Shown: positions 37,571 to 45,522 of the stretch, piece by piece
Numbering within the stretch: position 1 is the stretch's first letter
How the letters are laid out: each line of letters starts with the position of its first letter
Origin: an uncultured Pseudokineococcus sp.
GTDB lineage: Bacteria > Actinomycetota > Actinomycetes > Actinomycetales > Quadrisphaeraceae
Length of the DNA stretch: 64,000 nt
Assembly (NCBI RefSeq): GCF_947499845.1
Contig: NZ_CANMPM010000003.1
Location: 186,001 to 250,000 of the forward strand
Direction of reading: 5' to 3'
Notes under the pieces: model-generated
The model's database searches: none
What the model saw: only the letters and a program-made list of their open reading frames with translations
What the model was told of the DNA's origin: nothing
Made by a program: the position numbers and the translations under genes

Positions 37571-38755
37571 ATGAGGACCCGCAGCCGCTGGGCGCTGGCC
37601 GCCGCCACGACGGGCGCCGTCGTCGCCGGTGCCGTCGTCGTGCCGGGCGTCGCGAGCGCCGACCCCGACCTCCCGCCGACCACCGCCGGGCAGCTGCTGG
37701 CCGACGTCGCGTCCGCGCAGGAGCTGCCGTTCTCCGGCACGGTCGAGCACACCTCCGACCTCGGCCTGCCCGAGCTGCCGCAGGGGCAGGGCGCCGGTGG
37801 CGGCGACCTGGTCGGCCTGCTCACCGGCACGACCACCCTGCGGGTGTGGAGCGACGGCGAGCAGCGCCAGCGCCTGGCCCTGCTCGGGTCCTTCTCCGAG
37901 ACGGACGTCGTCCGCGACGGCACGGACGCGTGGGTCTGGCGCAGCGACGAGCGCACGGCGGTGCACGCCGAGCTCCCGTCGCAGGAGCAGCTCGAGGCCG
38001 CCCGCGGGTCCGCCGGCGACGAGGGCGCTGACGCGCCGATGCCGGGCGCGACGCCCGCCGAGGCCGCGCAGCGGGCGCTCGCCGCGCTCGACCCGACCAC
38101 CGAGGTCCTCCTCGACGGCACGACCACCGTGGCCGGGCGCGACGCCTACGACCTCGTGCTGCGCCCGCGCAGCACCATCTCGCTCGTCGGCGAGGTGCGC
38201 CTCGCCGTCGACGCCGAGACGTCCTACCCCCTCAGCGTCCAGGTCACCGCGCGCGGCGCGAGCGACCCGGCGCTGCGGACGGCCTTCACCGACCTCTCCT
38301 ACGCCGTCCCCGACGACGACGTCTTCGCCTTCACGCCGCCCGACGGCGCCGAGGTCCGCGAGGCGCCGTCCCTGGGGGCCGCGATGGCCGAGGGCTCGGT
38401 GCCGGAGGGCCGTCACGGCGCGAGCTCCGGCTGGACCGGGGAGGGCCCCGTGAGCTCGTCCGGCCGGGGGAGCGCACCGGAGGGTGCGGCGCCGACCGTC
38501 GTCGGCGAGGGCTGGGACGCCGTCGCCGTCCTGCGCGGCGCGGCCGGCGGTCTGACGGGCGGCGCGGGCGACGTCGGCGCCGGCCAGGCCCTGCTCGACG
38601 CCGCGCAGCCGGTCTCGGGCGAGTACGGCAGCGGCCGCGCGCTGCAGACCGCGCTCGTCAGCGTCCTCGCGCTCGACGACGGCCGCGTGCTCGTCGGCGC
38701 GGTGCCGACCTCGGTGCTCGAGCAGGCGGCCCTCGACCCCGCCGCCGTGCCGTGA
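37571..38755 (+). CDS. Secreted LolA-like protein
   Basis: Protein of 394 aa with a Sec signal peptide (twin-basic start, hydrophobic AAATTGAVVAGAVVV, cleavage after ASA near residue 31) and no lipobox. The body resembles LolA/LppX-like outer-layer carrier folds: TLRVWSDGEQRQRLALLGSFSE, WVWRSDERTA and YDLVLRPR with a final VFAFTPPDGAEV. A Gly/Ser-rich second part follows. The next two genes encode an ABC exporter and overlap by GTGA, so the three likely act together. Cargo unknown. Confidence 0.75.
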   Translation: MRTRSRWALAAATTGAVVAGAVVVPGVASADPDLPPTTAGQLLADVASAQELPFSGTVEHTSDLGLPELPQGQGAGGGDLVGLLTGTTTLRVWSDGEQRQRLALLGSFSETDVVRDGTDAWVWRSDERTAVHAELPSQEQLEAARGSAGDEGADAPMPGATPAEAAQRALAALDPTTEVLLDGTTTVAGRDAYDLVLRPRSTISLVGEVRLAVDAETSYPLSVQVTARGASDPALRTAFTDLSYAVPDDDVFAFTPPDGAEVREAPSLGAAMAEGSVPEGRHGASSGWTGEGPVSSSGRGSAPEGAAPTVVGEGWDAVAVLRGAAGGLTGGAGDVGAGQALLDAAQPVSGEYGSGRALQTALVSVLALDDGRVLVGAVPTSVLEQAALDPAAVP

Positions 38756-39780
38756 CGGCGGCCGCGGGCGCCCCCGCGGCCCCGCGGCCGGGGGCCCGCG
38801 GCGACGTCGCGGCCACCGACCTGGACGACCCGGACGCCGCCGGGGCGCTCGCCGTCGCCACGCGCGGCCTGACGAAGCGCTTCCGCGGCGGGCAGGTGGC
38901 CGTGGCCGAACTCGACCTCGAGGTCCCCCGGGGCGCCGTCTACGGCTTCCTCGGGCCCAACGGCTCCGGCAAGACGACGACGATCCGCATGCTCATCGGC
39001 CTCGTCGCGCCGACGTCCGGGCAGGTCCGGCTGCTGGGCGAGCCGGTGCCCGAGGCCCGGGCGCGGGTCCTGCCGCGCGTCGGCGCGCTCGTCGAGGGGC
39101 CCGCGTTCCACCCGTACCTCAGCGGCGCCGCCAACCTGCGGCGCGCGGACGCCGCCGACCGCACGGTCGACCCGCGCACCGCGCGGCGCCGCATCGGGGA
39201 CGCCCTCGAGCGGGTCGGGCTCACGGCCGCGGCCGACAAGCGCTTCCGCGTCTACAGCCTCGGCATGAAGCAGCGCCTCGGCCTGGCCGCGGCGCTGCTT
39301 CGCCCGCGGGACCTGCTGGTGCTCGACGAGCCGACCAACGGCCTCGACCCGCAGGGCACCCGCGAGGTGCGCGCGCTCGTGCGCGAGCTCGCGGCCGACG
39401 GCACCACCGTCATGGTCTCCACGCACCTGCTCACCGAGGTCGAGCAGCTGTGCAGCCACGTCGGCGTCATGAGCGCCGGGCACCTCGTCGCGCAGGGGAC
39501 GCTGGTGGACGTGACGGCGGGCACGACGACGCGCGTCGTCGTGGAGGCGCGGGACGCCGTCGGCGCCGCCCGCGTGCTGCGCGCCGAGGGCGTCGGCGCG
39601 GTGACGTCGGCGGGGGAGGAGGCCCGCGGGGAGCTGTCGCCCGGCGGGCCCGACCCGGAGCGTCTGCTCATCGCGCTCGTGGGCGCGGGCGTCGGGGTGC
39701 GCCAGCTGCGCCTGGAGCGCGCGACGCTCGAGGACCTCTTCGTCGACCTCACCGGGGAGGCCGCCGATGTCCGCGCCTGA
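38752..39780 (+). CDS. ABC exporter ATP-binding protein
   Basis: ATPase of 342 aa, ABC-2 type. Walker A GPNGSGKT, signature YSLGMKQRLG, Walker B LLVLDEPTNGLD and switch STHLL are complete. About 35 unconserved N-terminal residues precede the domain and a C-terminal extension (VVVEARDAVG onward) is normal for CcmA/drug-exporter types. GTG 38752 overlaps the LolA-like gene stop. It energises the permease encoded next. Confidence 0.94.
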   Translation: MTAAAGAPAAPRPGARGDVAATDLDDPDAAGALAVATRGLTKRFRGGQVAVAELDLEVPRGAVYGFLGPNGSGKTTTIRMLIGLVAPTSGQVRLLGEPVPEARARVLPRVGALVEGPAFHPYLSGAANLRRADAADRTVDPRTARRRIGDALERVGLTAAADKRFRVYSLGMKQRLGLAAALLRPRDLLVLDEPTNGLDPQGTREVRALVRELAADGTTVMVSTHLLTEVEQLCSHVGVMSAGHLVAQGTLVDVTAGTTTRVVVEARDAVGAARVLRAEGVGAVTSAGEEARGELSPGGPDPERLLIALVGAGVGVRQLRLERATLEDLFVDLTGEAADVRA

Positions 39781-40684
39781 CACCGCTCCGGCGACCGGCG
39801 GGCCCGCGCGACCGGGGGGCGGGGCCTCGGCCGCCGCCGGTCGTCGCCCGTCCGGCGCGGCGGCCGACCTGCGGCTCCTGCGCTCGGAGCTGGCGCTCGT
39901 GCTGAGCCGGCGTCGCAACGTCGTCATGCTCGTCGTCCTCGCGCTGCTCACGGCGCTCGTCGGCGTGGGCGTCGACCTGGCGACGGGCGACGCGGACCCG
40001 GGGACCGGCGGCGGCCCGCCCTTCCTCGCGTCCTTGACGCAGAACGGCCTCTTCCTGGCCTTCGCCTCGCTGACGGCGTCGCTGCCCGTGTTCCTGCCGC
40101 TCGTCGTGTCCGTCGTGGCGGGGGAGTCGGTGGCCGGCGAGGCCTCGAGCGGCACGCTGCGCTACCTGCTCGTCACGCCCGTCGACCGCACGCGCCTCCT
40201 CGTCACCAAGTTCGTCGCGACGGTGCTGTACGCGGCGGTCGCCGCGCTCGCCATCGCCGTGACGGGCGTCCTGGTCGGGCTCGTGCTCTTCCCGGTGGGC
40301 GACGTCGTCCTGCTCAGCGGCACGACGGCGTCCTACGGCGAGGGGCTGCTGCGCCTCGCCGCCGTGACCGCCTACGCGACGGCGATGCTCACGACGGTCG
40401 CGGCGCTGGGGCTGCTCGTCTCGACGCTCACCGAGGTGCCCGTCGCGGCCATGTCGGCGACCGCGATCGTCGTCGTCCTCGTCCAGATCATGGGCCAGGT
40501 GCCGCAGCTGTCCTTCCTCCACCCGTGGCTCTTCACCGACGGGTGGCTGCGCTTCGCCGACCTGCTGCGCGACCCGTTGGCGCTGGGCGGTGTGGGTGAC
40601 GGGCTGCTCCTGCAGGCCGGCTGGGTCGTCGTCCTGCTCGGCGCGGCGTGGGCGCGGATGACGAGCAAGGACGTCACGAGCTGA
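39767..40684 (+). CDS. ABC-2 exporter permease
   Basis: Membrane protein of 305 aa with about six hydrophobic segments (for example VVMLVVLALLTALVGVGV and AVTAYATAMLTTVAALGLLV). EASSGTLRYLLVTPVDRTRLL is the typical ABC-2 amphipathic motif. It starts 14 nt inside the ATPase gene, indicating coupled synthesis. Function: export of an unknown compound or multidrug resistance. Confidence 0.92.
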   Translation: MSAPDTAPATGGPARPGGGASAAAGRRPSGAAADLRLLRSELALVLSRRRNVVMLVVLALLTALVGVGVDLATGDADPGTGGGPPFLASLTQNGLFLAFASLTASLPVFLPLVVSVVAGESVAGEASSGTLRYLLVTPVDRTRLLVTKFVATVLYAAVAALAIAVTGVLVGLVLFPVGDVVLLSGTTASYGEGLLRLAAVTAYATAMLTTVAALGLLVSTLTEVPVAAMSATAIVVVLVQIMGQVPQLSFLHPWLFTDGWLRFADLLRDPLALGGVGDGLLLQAGWVVVLLGAAWARMTSKDVTS

Positions 40685-40715
40685 GCCCGGGCCCGCGTCG
40701 GGGCGGCGGGCGACG

Positions 40716-41469
40716 TCAGCCGGTGAGCACCACGAGGACCGACAGGCTCGCCAGGGCGTTGTTCGCGGCGTGCGCGATGACCGGCGCCCACAGGGTGCGG
40801 TGGACCTCCCGCAGGACGGCGAGCCCGACGCCGAGGACGGCGAGGTAGGGCATCACGACGAGGACCCCGTGGATCGCGGCGAAGAGCGCCGCGCTGACGA
40901 CCACGGCCGCTGCGGGGTGCCAGCGCCGACGCAAGCCCCCGAGCACGACGCCGCAAGAGGGTCTCCTCCATGACCGGAGCGACGACCACGACGACGACGA
41001 GCAGCACCGCGACGAGGCCGGGCGCCACCCCGGCGGCGAGGTCGTCCACAGCGTCCTCCTGCGGTGGCGCGCTGCCCAGGGGCAGCAGGACGAGGAGCTG
41101 GACGACGAGCGCGGTGACCAGCAGGAGCGGCAGCTGCCACGCGAGGTGCCACAGCCGTGCGGTGGGGCGGTGGAAGCCGAGCGCAGCCCAGCCCGCCCCG
41201 ACGCGGCGGAGACCGACGTGGACGACGCCGAGGACGGCCAGGTAGGGCACCGGCAGGAGGAGCACGAAGGCCGCCGCCAAGGAGCTGCGGGCGGCGGGGA
41301 CGAGCAGCAGGACGACCGCCAGGCCACCGAAGACGGCCGCCGTGGCGCCGGCGACGGCGAGGAGGACCAGCAGCGTCGCGCGCAGTCCGAGCGGGGACGC
41401 CGTGGCCGGCAGCGCCGGTCGGCTCGCGGGTGCGGCGTCGGCGGGTGGTCCGGCGGGGTCCTCGTGCAC
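40716..41469 (-). pseudogene. Frameshifted CPBP-family membrane protease
   Basis: Two overlapping frames make one CPBP protein. The N-terminal frame (start ATG 41469) ends VVVVVAPVMEETLL and then loses similarity; the continuation GVVLGGLRRRWHP, FAAIHGVLVV and VIAHAANNALA is in another frame, ending at 40716. The break is at about 40953-40957, where the DNA reads CTCTTGCGGC on the coding strand. Restoring two bases (CTCTTCCGCGGC) would give EETLFRGVVLGG, the expected EE-x3-R motif. A 2-nt deletion has therefore removed the active-site Arg and frame. With repair the protein would be 251 aa. A sequencing error is the alternative. Confidence 0.8.
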
Positions 41470-41493
41470 GCCCCGTCCCTAGCACGCGCGAGG

Positions 41494-41535
41494 TGTTCGA
41501 CGCTGGTGACCGTGCACGGTCACCAGCGTCGAACA
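41494..41535. repeat. Perfect 42-bp palindrome
   Basis: The two 21-nt halves are exact reverse complements with no loop; the centre is GTGCAC and the outer ends are TGTTCGAC and GTCGAACA. It lies in the 122-bp gap between the broken CPBP gene and the divergent methyltransferase gene, so it is not a terminator between convergent genes. Same length as the palindrome at 14603. Confidence 0.95.
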
Positions 41536-41591
41536 GGTCTCGCCGCCACGCCCCGGGTGCCCCGCCGAGCCCGCCGGGTGACGCTGCTCCG

Positions 41592-42266
41592 GTGACGACG
41601 CCGGTGCCCGAGCCCTTCCCCGCGTGGTTCTTCGAGCGCGACGACCCCTCGCCCGACAGCCGGTTCTACGTGCCGCAGCGGCTCGTCACGCACATCGACG
41701 ACGCCGCGATCGCCGCGGTGGGCGACCTCTACGCCGAGCTGGGCGTCGACGGGTCGTCGCGGCGCCCGGACGGGCGTTCCCGGGTCGTGCTCGACCTCAT
41801 GTCGTCGTGGGTCTCGCACCTGCGCCGCGCGCCCGACGAGCTCGTCGTCCTCGGCATGAACGCGGCCGAGCTCGACGCCAACCCGATGGCGACCCGGCGC
41901 GTCGTCCACGACCTCAACGTCGACCCGCGGCTGCCCTTCGACGACGCCTCCGTCGACGCCGTCCTCTGCTGCGTGTCGGTCGACTACCTCGTGCGCCCCG
42001 TCGAGGTGCTCGCCGACGCGGCGCGCGTGCTGCGCCCGGGCGGCCCCGTCGTCCTCACCTTCTCGAACCGCTGCTTCCCGACGAAGGCCGTCCACGGGTG
42101 GCTCGCCACGGACGACGACGGCCGCTGCGCGCTCGTCGCCGAGTACCTGCGCCGAGCCGGCGGCCTCACCGAGCCCGAGGTCTCCCTGCGCACGCCGCCG
42201 GGGCCCGAGCGCGGCGGCACCTACCGCGGCGACCCGCTCTACGCCGTCGTCGCGCGTCGGGTCTGA
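41592..42266 (+). CDS. Class I SAM-dependent methyltransferase
   Basis: Protein of 224 aa. VVLDLMSSWVSHL replaces the usual SAM glycine loop, MNAAELDAN and LNVDPRLPFDDASVDAVLC give the later motifs, and VLRPGGPVVLTFSNRCFPTKAV is the typical post-motif III block. It belongs to an actinobacterial/cyanobacterial methyltransferase-domain group of unknown substrate. GTG 41592 lies just after the palindrome. Its end overlaps the convergent MFS gene by 28 bp. Confidence 0.85.
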   Translation: MTTPVPEPFPAWFFERDDPSPDSRFYVPQRLVTHIDDAAIAAVGDLYAELGVDGSSRRPDGRSRVVLDLMSSWVSHLRRAPDELVVLGMNAAELDANPMATRRVVHDLNVDPRLPFDDASVDAVLCCVSVDYLVRPVEVLADAARVLRPGGPVVLTFSNRCFPTKAVHGWLATDDDGRCALVAEYLRRAGGLTEPEVSLRTPPGPERGGTYRGDPLYAVVARRV

Positions 42267-43552
42267 GCGCGCTCGAGCGGGCGCACCGAGCCGGACACGA
42301 GCAGCGCCAGCGCGAGCAGGACGGCGACGACGGACACCGCCCGCAGTACCCCGGCCGCTTCCCCGAGCAGGCCGATGAGCGGGGGCCCGGCGAGGAAGGC
42401 GACGTAGCCGATCGAGGCGACGACGCTGACCCGGCCGGGCGCCAGGGCCGGGTCGTCGGCGGCGGCGCTCATGCCGAGCGGGAAGCCGAGCGCGATGCCG
42501 CCGCCCCAGAGGAGGGCGCCGACGAGGGCGAGCGGGAGGACCGGGGAGAGGATGAAGAGGAGCAGCCCGACGAGGGAGACCGACGCCATGACGCGGATGG
42601 TCGCCACCCGCCCGAAGCGGTCGAGCAGGTCGGGGCCGTACCAGCGGCCCACCGTCATGGCCGTGAGGAAGACGGCGAAGGTGAGCGTGCCCAGAGCGGC
42701 GTCCGCGCCGTAGCCGTCGATGACCGCCACGGCGATCCAGTCGTTGGCCGTGCCCTCGGCGAAGGCGAAGGCGAGCACGAAGACGCCGATGAGGAGCGTC
42801 CGCGGCTCGGTCCAGGACGCGAACGCGCCGCGCGTGGCGACCGCGGGCGCCGCCGCGGGGGACGCGGTGGGCTCCGGACCGGTCGCGAGGGAGCCGGCGG
42901 CCTCGTCGAGCGCCGGCTCGTCCGCGACGCCCCCGTCGTCCAGCGGCTCGAGGTCGGCGGCGCTGTCGTCGGGGACGAAGGCCCGGGAGCCGAGGGGGAC
43001 GGCGACGGCGACGACCACGCCCACCACGGCGAGGTGCCACGGCACCGGTACGTCGAGGTGCACGAGCAGCGTGCCGAGCAGCGCACCGGCCACCGTGCCG
43101 ACGCTGAAGCCGGCGTGGAAGCGCGTCATGATCGTGCGGCCGACGAGGCGCTCGACGACGGCGCCGTGCACGTTCATGGCGACGTCCCAGGCGCCGTTCG
43201 CCAGGCCGAGCAGGAAGAGCCCGAGGACGAGCAGGGGCAGCGCCCCCGCCAGCACGCCGCCCGAGGCGACGACGAGCGCCGACCCGAGCAGCACGGCCAT
43301 GACGGCGACCATGCGCCGCGAGCCGATGCGGGCGATGACGGGGCCGGAGGCCGGCAGCGCGAGGACGGAGCCGGCGGCGATGGCGAGGAGCACGAGGCCC
43401 AGCGCGGCGGTCGACAGGTCGAGCCGGTCCCGCACCTGGGGGATGCGCGAGGCCCAGCTGGCGAAGGCGAAGCCCGAGCCGATGAAGGCGACGTAGGTCG
43501 CGCCGACCGCCCGGCTGACGACCGGGGCGGCGAGAGGGGTGGCGGTGCTCAC
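42239..43552 (-). CDS. MFS transporter
   Basis: Major facilitator of 437 aa with about 12 membrane segments and a charged central loop (about 205-255, rich in Asp/Ala/Pro). FASWASRIPQVRDRL at the first loop and GSRRMVAV-type motif A positions identify the family seen in predicted sugar/drug exporters. GTG 43552 overlaps the TetR stop, so regulator and transporter are co-translated. Likely efflux controlled by that regulator. Confidence 0.92.
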   Translation of the reverse strand: MSTATPLAAPVVSRAVGATYVAFIGSGFAFASWASRIPQVRDRLDLSTAALGLVLLAIAAGSVLALPASGPVIARIGSRRMVAVMAVLLGSALVVASGGVLAGALPLLVLGLFLLGLANGAWDVAMNVHGAVVERLVGRTIMTRFHAGFSVGTVAGALLGTLLVHLDVPVPWHLAVVGVVVAVAVPLGSRAFVPDDSAADLEPLDDGGVADEPALDEAAGSLATGPEPTASPAAAPAVATRGAFASWTEPRTLLIGVFVLAFAFAEGTANDWIAVAVIDGYGADAALGTLTFAVFLTAMTVGRWYGPDLLDRFGRVATIRVMASVSLVGLLLFILSPVLPLALVGALLWGGGIALGFPLGMSAAADDPALAPGRVSVVASIGYVAFLAGPPLIGLLGEAAGVLRAVSVVAVLLALALLVSGSVRPLERAQTRRATTA

Positions 43553-44238
43553 GTGCGGGGGTCTCCGTCTCGGCCGGCCGGTGTCTCGGGGGGAGTCGCT
43601 GTCGGTGCGGTGGCGCCGCCGCCGGAGGCGGCCGCGCCCGGTGCGCGGTCGTCGGGAGGCGCGCCGACGGCGCGGCGCACCGCCTCGCGGACGACGTCGC
43701 GGCCCATCGGTGCGGTGGACAGGAGGCGGTGCATGACGAGGCCCTCGACGAGCGCGTCGAGCCCGCGGGCCGTCGCCGGGTCGACGACCCGCTCGAGGAC
43801 GCGGCGGCTCGTGGCCATCCACCCCTCGGTGACCTCGCGCAGGGCCGGGTCCTTCAGCGCCTCGAGGTACAGCTCGTACGTGACCGACCAGTCGGCCGCG
43901 CCCGCGCCGGCGTCGCCCATGACGAGGTCGGTGACGGCGTCGACGAGCTGCGCCGGCGTGCGCGCGCCGGCCAGCGCGGCCTCGTACTGCTGCGAGACCC
44001 GCTCCGAGAGCGCGTGGTACGCGGCGGCGCGCAGGTCGGCCAGCGAGGCGAAGTGGTAGGTCGTCGACCCGAGGGGGACGTCGGCCGCCGCGGCGACCCG
44101 CCGGTGCGTGGTCCCGGCGACGCCGTGCTCGGCGAGGACCTCGAGCGCCGCCGCGACGATGCGCTCGCGGCGGTGCGGGTCGGTGCGCCGCGGCCGCGGC
44201 GAGCGGGGGGCGGCCTCGGGCGTGGGTGACGCGCTCAC
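43549..44238 (-). CDS. TetR-family regulator
   Basis: Repressor of 229 aa. N-terminal TetR helix-turn-helix (RRERIVAAALEVLAEHGVAG, then VPLGSTTYHFASLADL) and a helical ligand-binding domain; the last 35 residues are low complexity. GTG 44238 overlaps the upstream acetyltransferase stop and the MFS start overlaps its own stop, giving a three-gene coupled operon. It probably represses the operon until the exporter's substrate appears. Confidence 0.92.
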   Translation of the reverse strand: MSASPTPEAAPRSPRPRRTDPHRRERIVAAALEVLAEHGVAGTTHRRVAAAADVPLGSTTYHFASLADLRAAAYHALSERVSQQYEAALAGARTPAQLVDAVTDLVMGDAGAGAADWSVTYELYLEALKDPALREVTEGWMATSRRVLERVVDPATARGLDALVEGLVMHRLLSTAPMGRDVVREAVRRAVGAPPDDRAPGAAASGGGATAPTATPPETPAGRDGDPRT

Positions 44239-44876
44239 GCGGGCCGCCCGGCGTCGTCGTCGAGGGAGCGGACGACGCGGGCGGGGCTGCCGACGGCGAG
44301 GACGCGCGGCGGCAGGTCGCGCGTGACGACGGAGCCGGCGCCCACGACCGTGCCGGCGCCGATGGTGACGCCGGGGCAGACGACGACGCCGCCGCCCAGC
44401 CACACGCCGTCCTCGACGGTGATCGGCTCCGCGGCCTCCCAGCCGGCCCGCCGCAGCTCGGGGTCGAGCGGGTGCGTCGGCGTGAGGAGCTGGACGTGCG
44501 GGCCGATCTGGACGTCGTCGCCGATGGTGATGGCGGCGACGTCGAGGGCCGTCAGCCCGAAGTTGGCGAAGCAGCGCGCGCCCATGCGCAGGTTGGTGCC
44601 GTAGTCCACGTGCAGGGGAGGGCGGATCGCCGTCCCCTCGCCGACGGCGCCGAGGAGGCGGTGCAGCAGCTCGGCGCGCAGCGCCTCCTGGCGCGAGCTC
44701 GTGGCGTTGTAGGCCTCGGCCAGCTCGATGCCGCGGTGGGCGGCCTCGGTGATCTCGGGGTCGTCGACGGCCCGGTACCAGTCGCCGTCGCGCATCCGCT
44801 GCGCCATGGAGCGCGGGTCGCCGGCGAGCGGGTCGCCCGGCCGGTCGGCGGGCGGGGGCGGCGCGGGTTCGCTCAT
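44235..44876 (-). CDS. Maltose/galactoside O-acetyltransferase-like protein
   Basis: Left-handed beta-helix acetyltransferase of 213 aa using acetyl-CoA. Hexapeptide repeats IGDDVQIGPHVQ and GVWLGGGVVVCPGVTIGAGTVVGAGSVVTRD, plus PTHPLDPELRR with the catalytic His and the N-terminal MRDGDWYRAVDDPE (Mac domain). ATG 44876 (MSEPAPPPP) is chosen; GTG 44894 would add six residues. First gene of the operon with TetR and MFS. Acetylation of a sugar before export is a reasonable guess. Confidence 0.9.
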   Translation of the reverse strand: MSEPAPPPPADRPGDPLAGDPRSMAQRMRDGDWYRAVDDPEITEAAHRGIELAEAYNATSSRQEALRAELLHRLLGAVGEGTAIRPPLHVDYGTNLRMGARCFANFGLTALDVAAITIGDDVQIGPHVQLLTPTHPLDPELRRAGWEAAEPITVEDGVWLGGGVVVCPGVTIGAGTVVGAGSVVTRDLPPRVLAVGSPARVVRSLDDDAGRPA

Positions 44877-44913
44877 GTGGACGAGCGTACACACGCGGTG
44901 GCGCGTCCGGTCG

Positions 44914-45076
44914 ACGGAGAAGGGCTACGAACTCCGCGCCTGGCGCCGTCCCGGACGGAGAAGGACTACGAGATCCGTGCCGAGGGGCGCCCAGGACGGA
45001 AGAAGGCTACGAAGTCCGTGCCGAGGGGCGACTGCACGGAAGGAGGCGACGAAGTCCGTGCAGGAGGGCGCCCCGG
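44914..45076. repeat. Intergenic array of four 40-41-nt units
   Basis: Units begin ACGGAGAAGG, ACGGAGAAGG, ACGGAAGAAGG and ACGGAAGGAGG at 44914, 44955, 44996 and 45036 (spacing 41, 41, 40). Each has ACGGA about 13 nt before TCCG(T), a short stem, followed by a GC-rich spacer. It lies between fliW (ending 45112) and the acetyltransferase start (44876), both leftward. No coding sense is apparent. Confidence 0.88.
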
Positions 45077-45111
45077 ACGCCGTGGTGGTGCGGCGCCCGT
45101 GGTGGTGCGGG

Positions 45112-45522
45112 TCAGGCGGCGACGAGCGGCGCGCGCAGCGGGTGCTCGCCGCGGGGGAGGAGCACCTGGGCGGCGAGCCCCGTGCCGGCGTGGACGACGA
45201 TCGGCGCCAGGAGGTTGGCGGTGCTGGCGGCGAGCGACGCGCCCGGCGTGATGACGACGAGCAGGAGCGCGTCGTCGGCCGTCTCGAGGCCGAGGCCCTC
45301 GACGTCGTCCTCCTCGACCTCCGGCGCGTAGTCGGGGAACCAGGCGCCGGGGGCGAGGACGACGAGGCGCACGCCGTCGGCCTCGAGCGACTGCAGGGAG
45401 TACAGGGTCCCCGTGTCGTCGAGGCGCACGAGCGCGAAGCGGGTGAGCTGCTCGAGGCCCGGCAGCGGCGCGACGAAGCGCACCTCGGGCAGGGCGGGCG
45501 GGGGCGTCGTCGCAGCGCTCAC
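45112..45522 (-). CDS. fliW: Flagellar assembly factor FliW
   Basis: Small protein of 136 aa that binds flagellin and, in Bacillus, sequesters the translational repressor CsrA. Family blocks: LPEVRFVAPLPGLEQLTRFALV, LYSLQSLEADGVRLVVLAPGAWFPDYAPEV, LLLVVITPG and ANLLAPIVVHAGTGLAAQVLL. GTG 45522 overlaps the flgL stop (GTGA), so it ends the flgN-flgK-flgL-fliW operon. csrA usually follows fliW in Firmicutes but is not here. The flagellin leaders in this window carry candidate CsrA sites. Confidence 0.93.
   Translation of the reverse strand: MSAATTPPPALPEVRFVAPLPGLEQLTRFALVRLDDTGTLYSLQSLEADGVRLVVLAPGAWFPDYAPEVEEDDVEGLGLETADDALLLVVITPGASLAASTANLLAPIVVHAGTGLAAQVLLPRGEHPLRAPLVAA

Noticed and set aside
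44914-45076. CsrB-like RNA sponge with repeated ACGGA motifs near fliW
   Set aside because: In each unit the GGA pairs with TCC of the same unit and so would be in a stem, not a loop. Arrays of the same period elsewhere lack GGA, and a plus-strand transcript would run against both neighbours.
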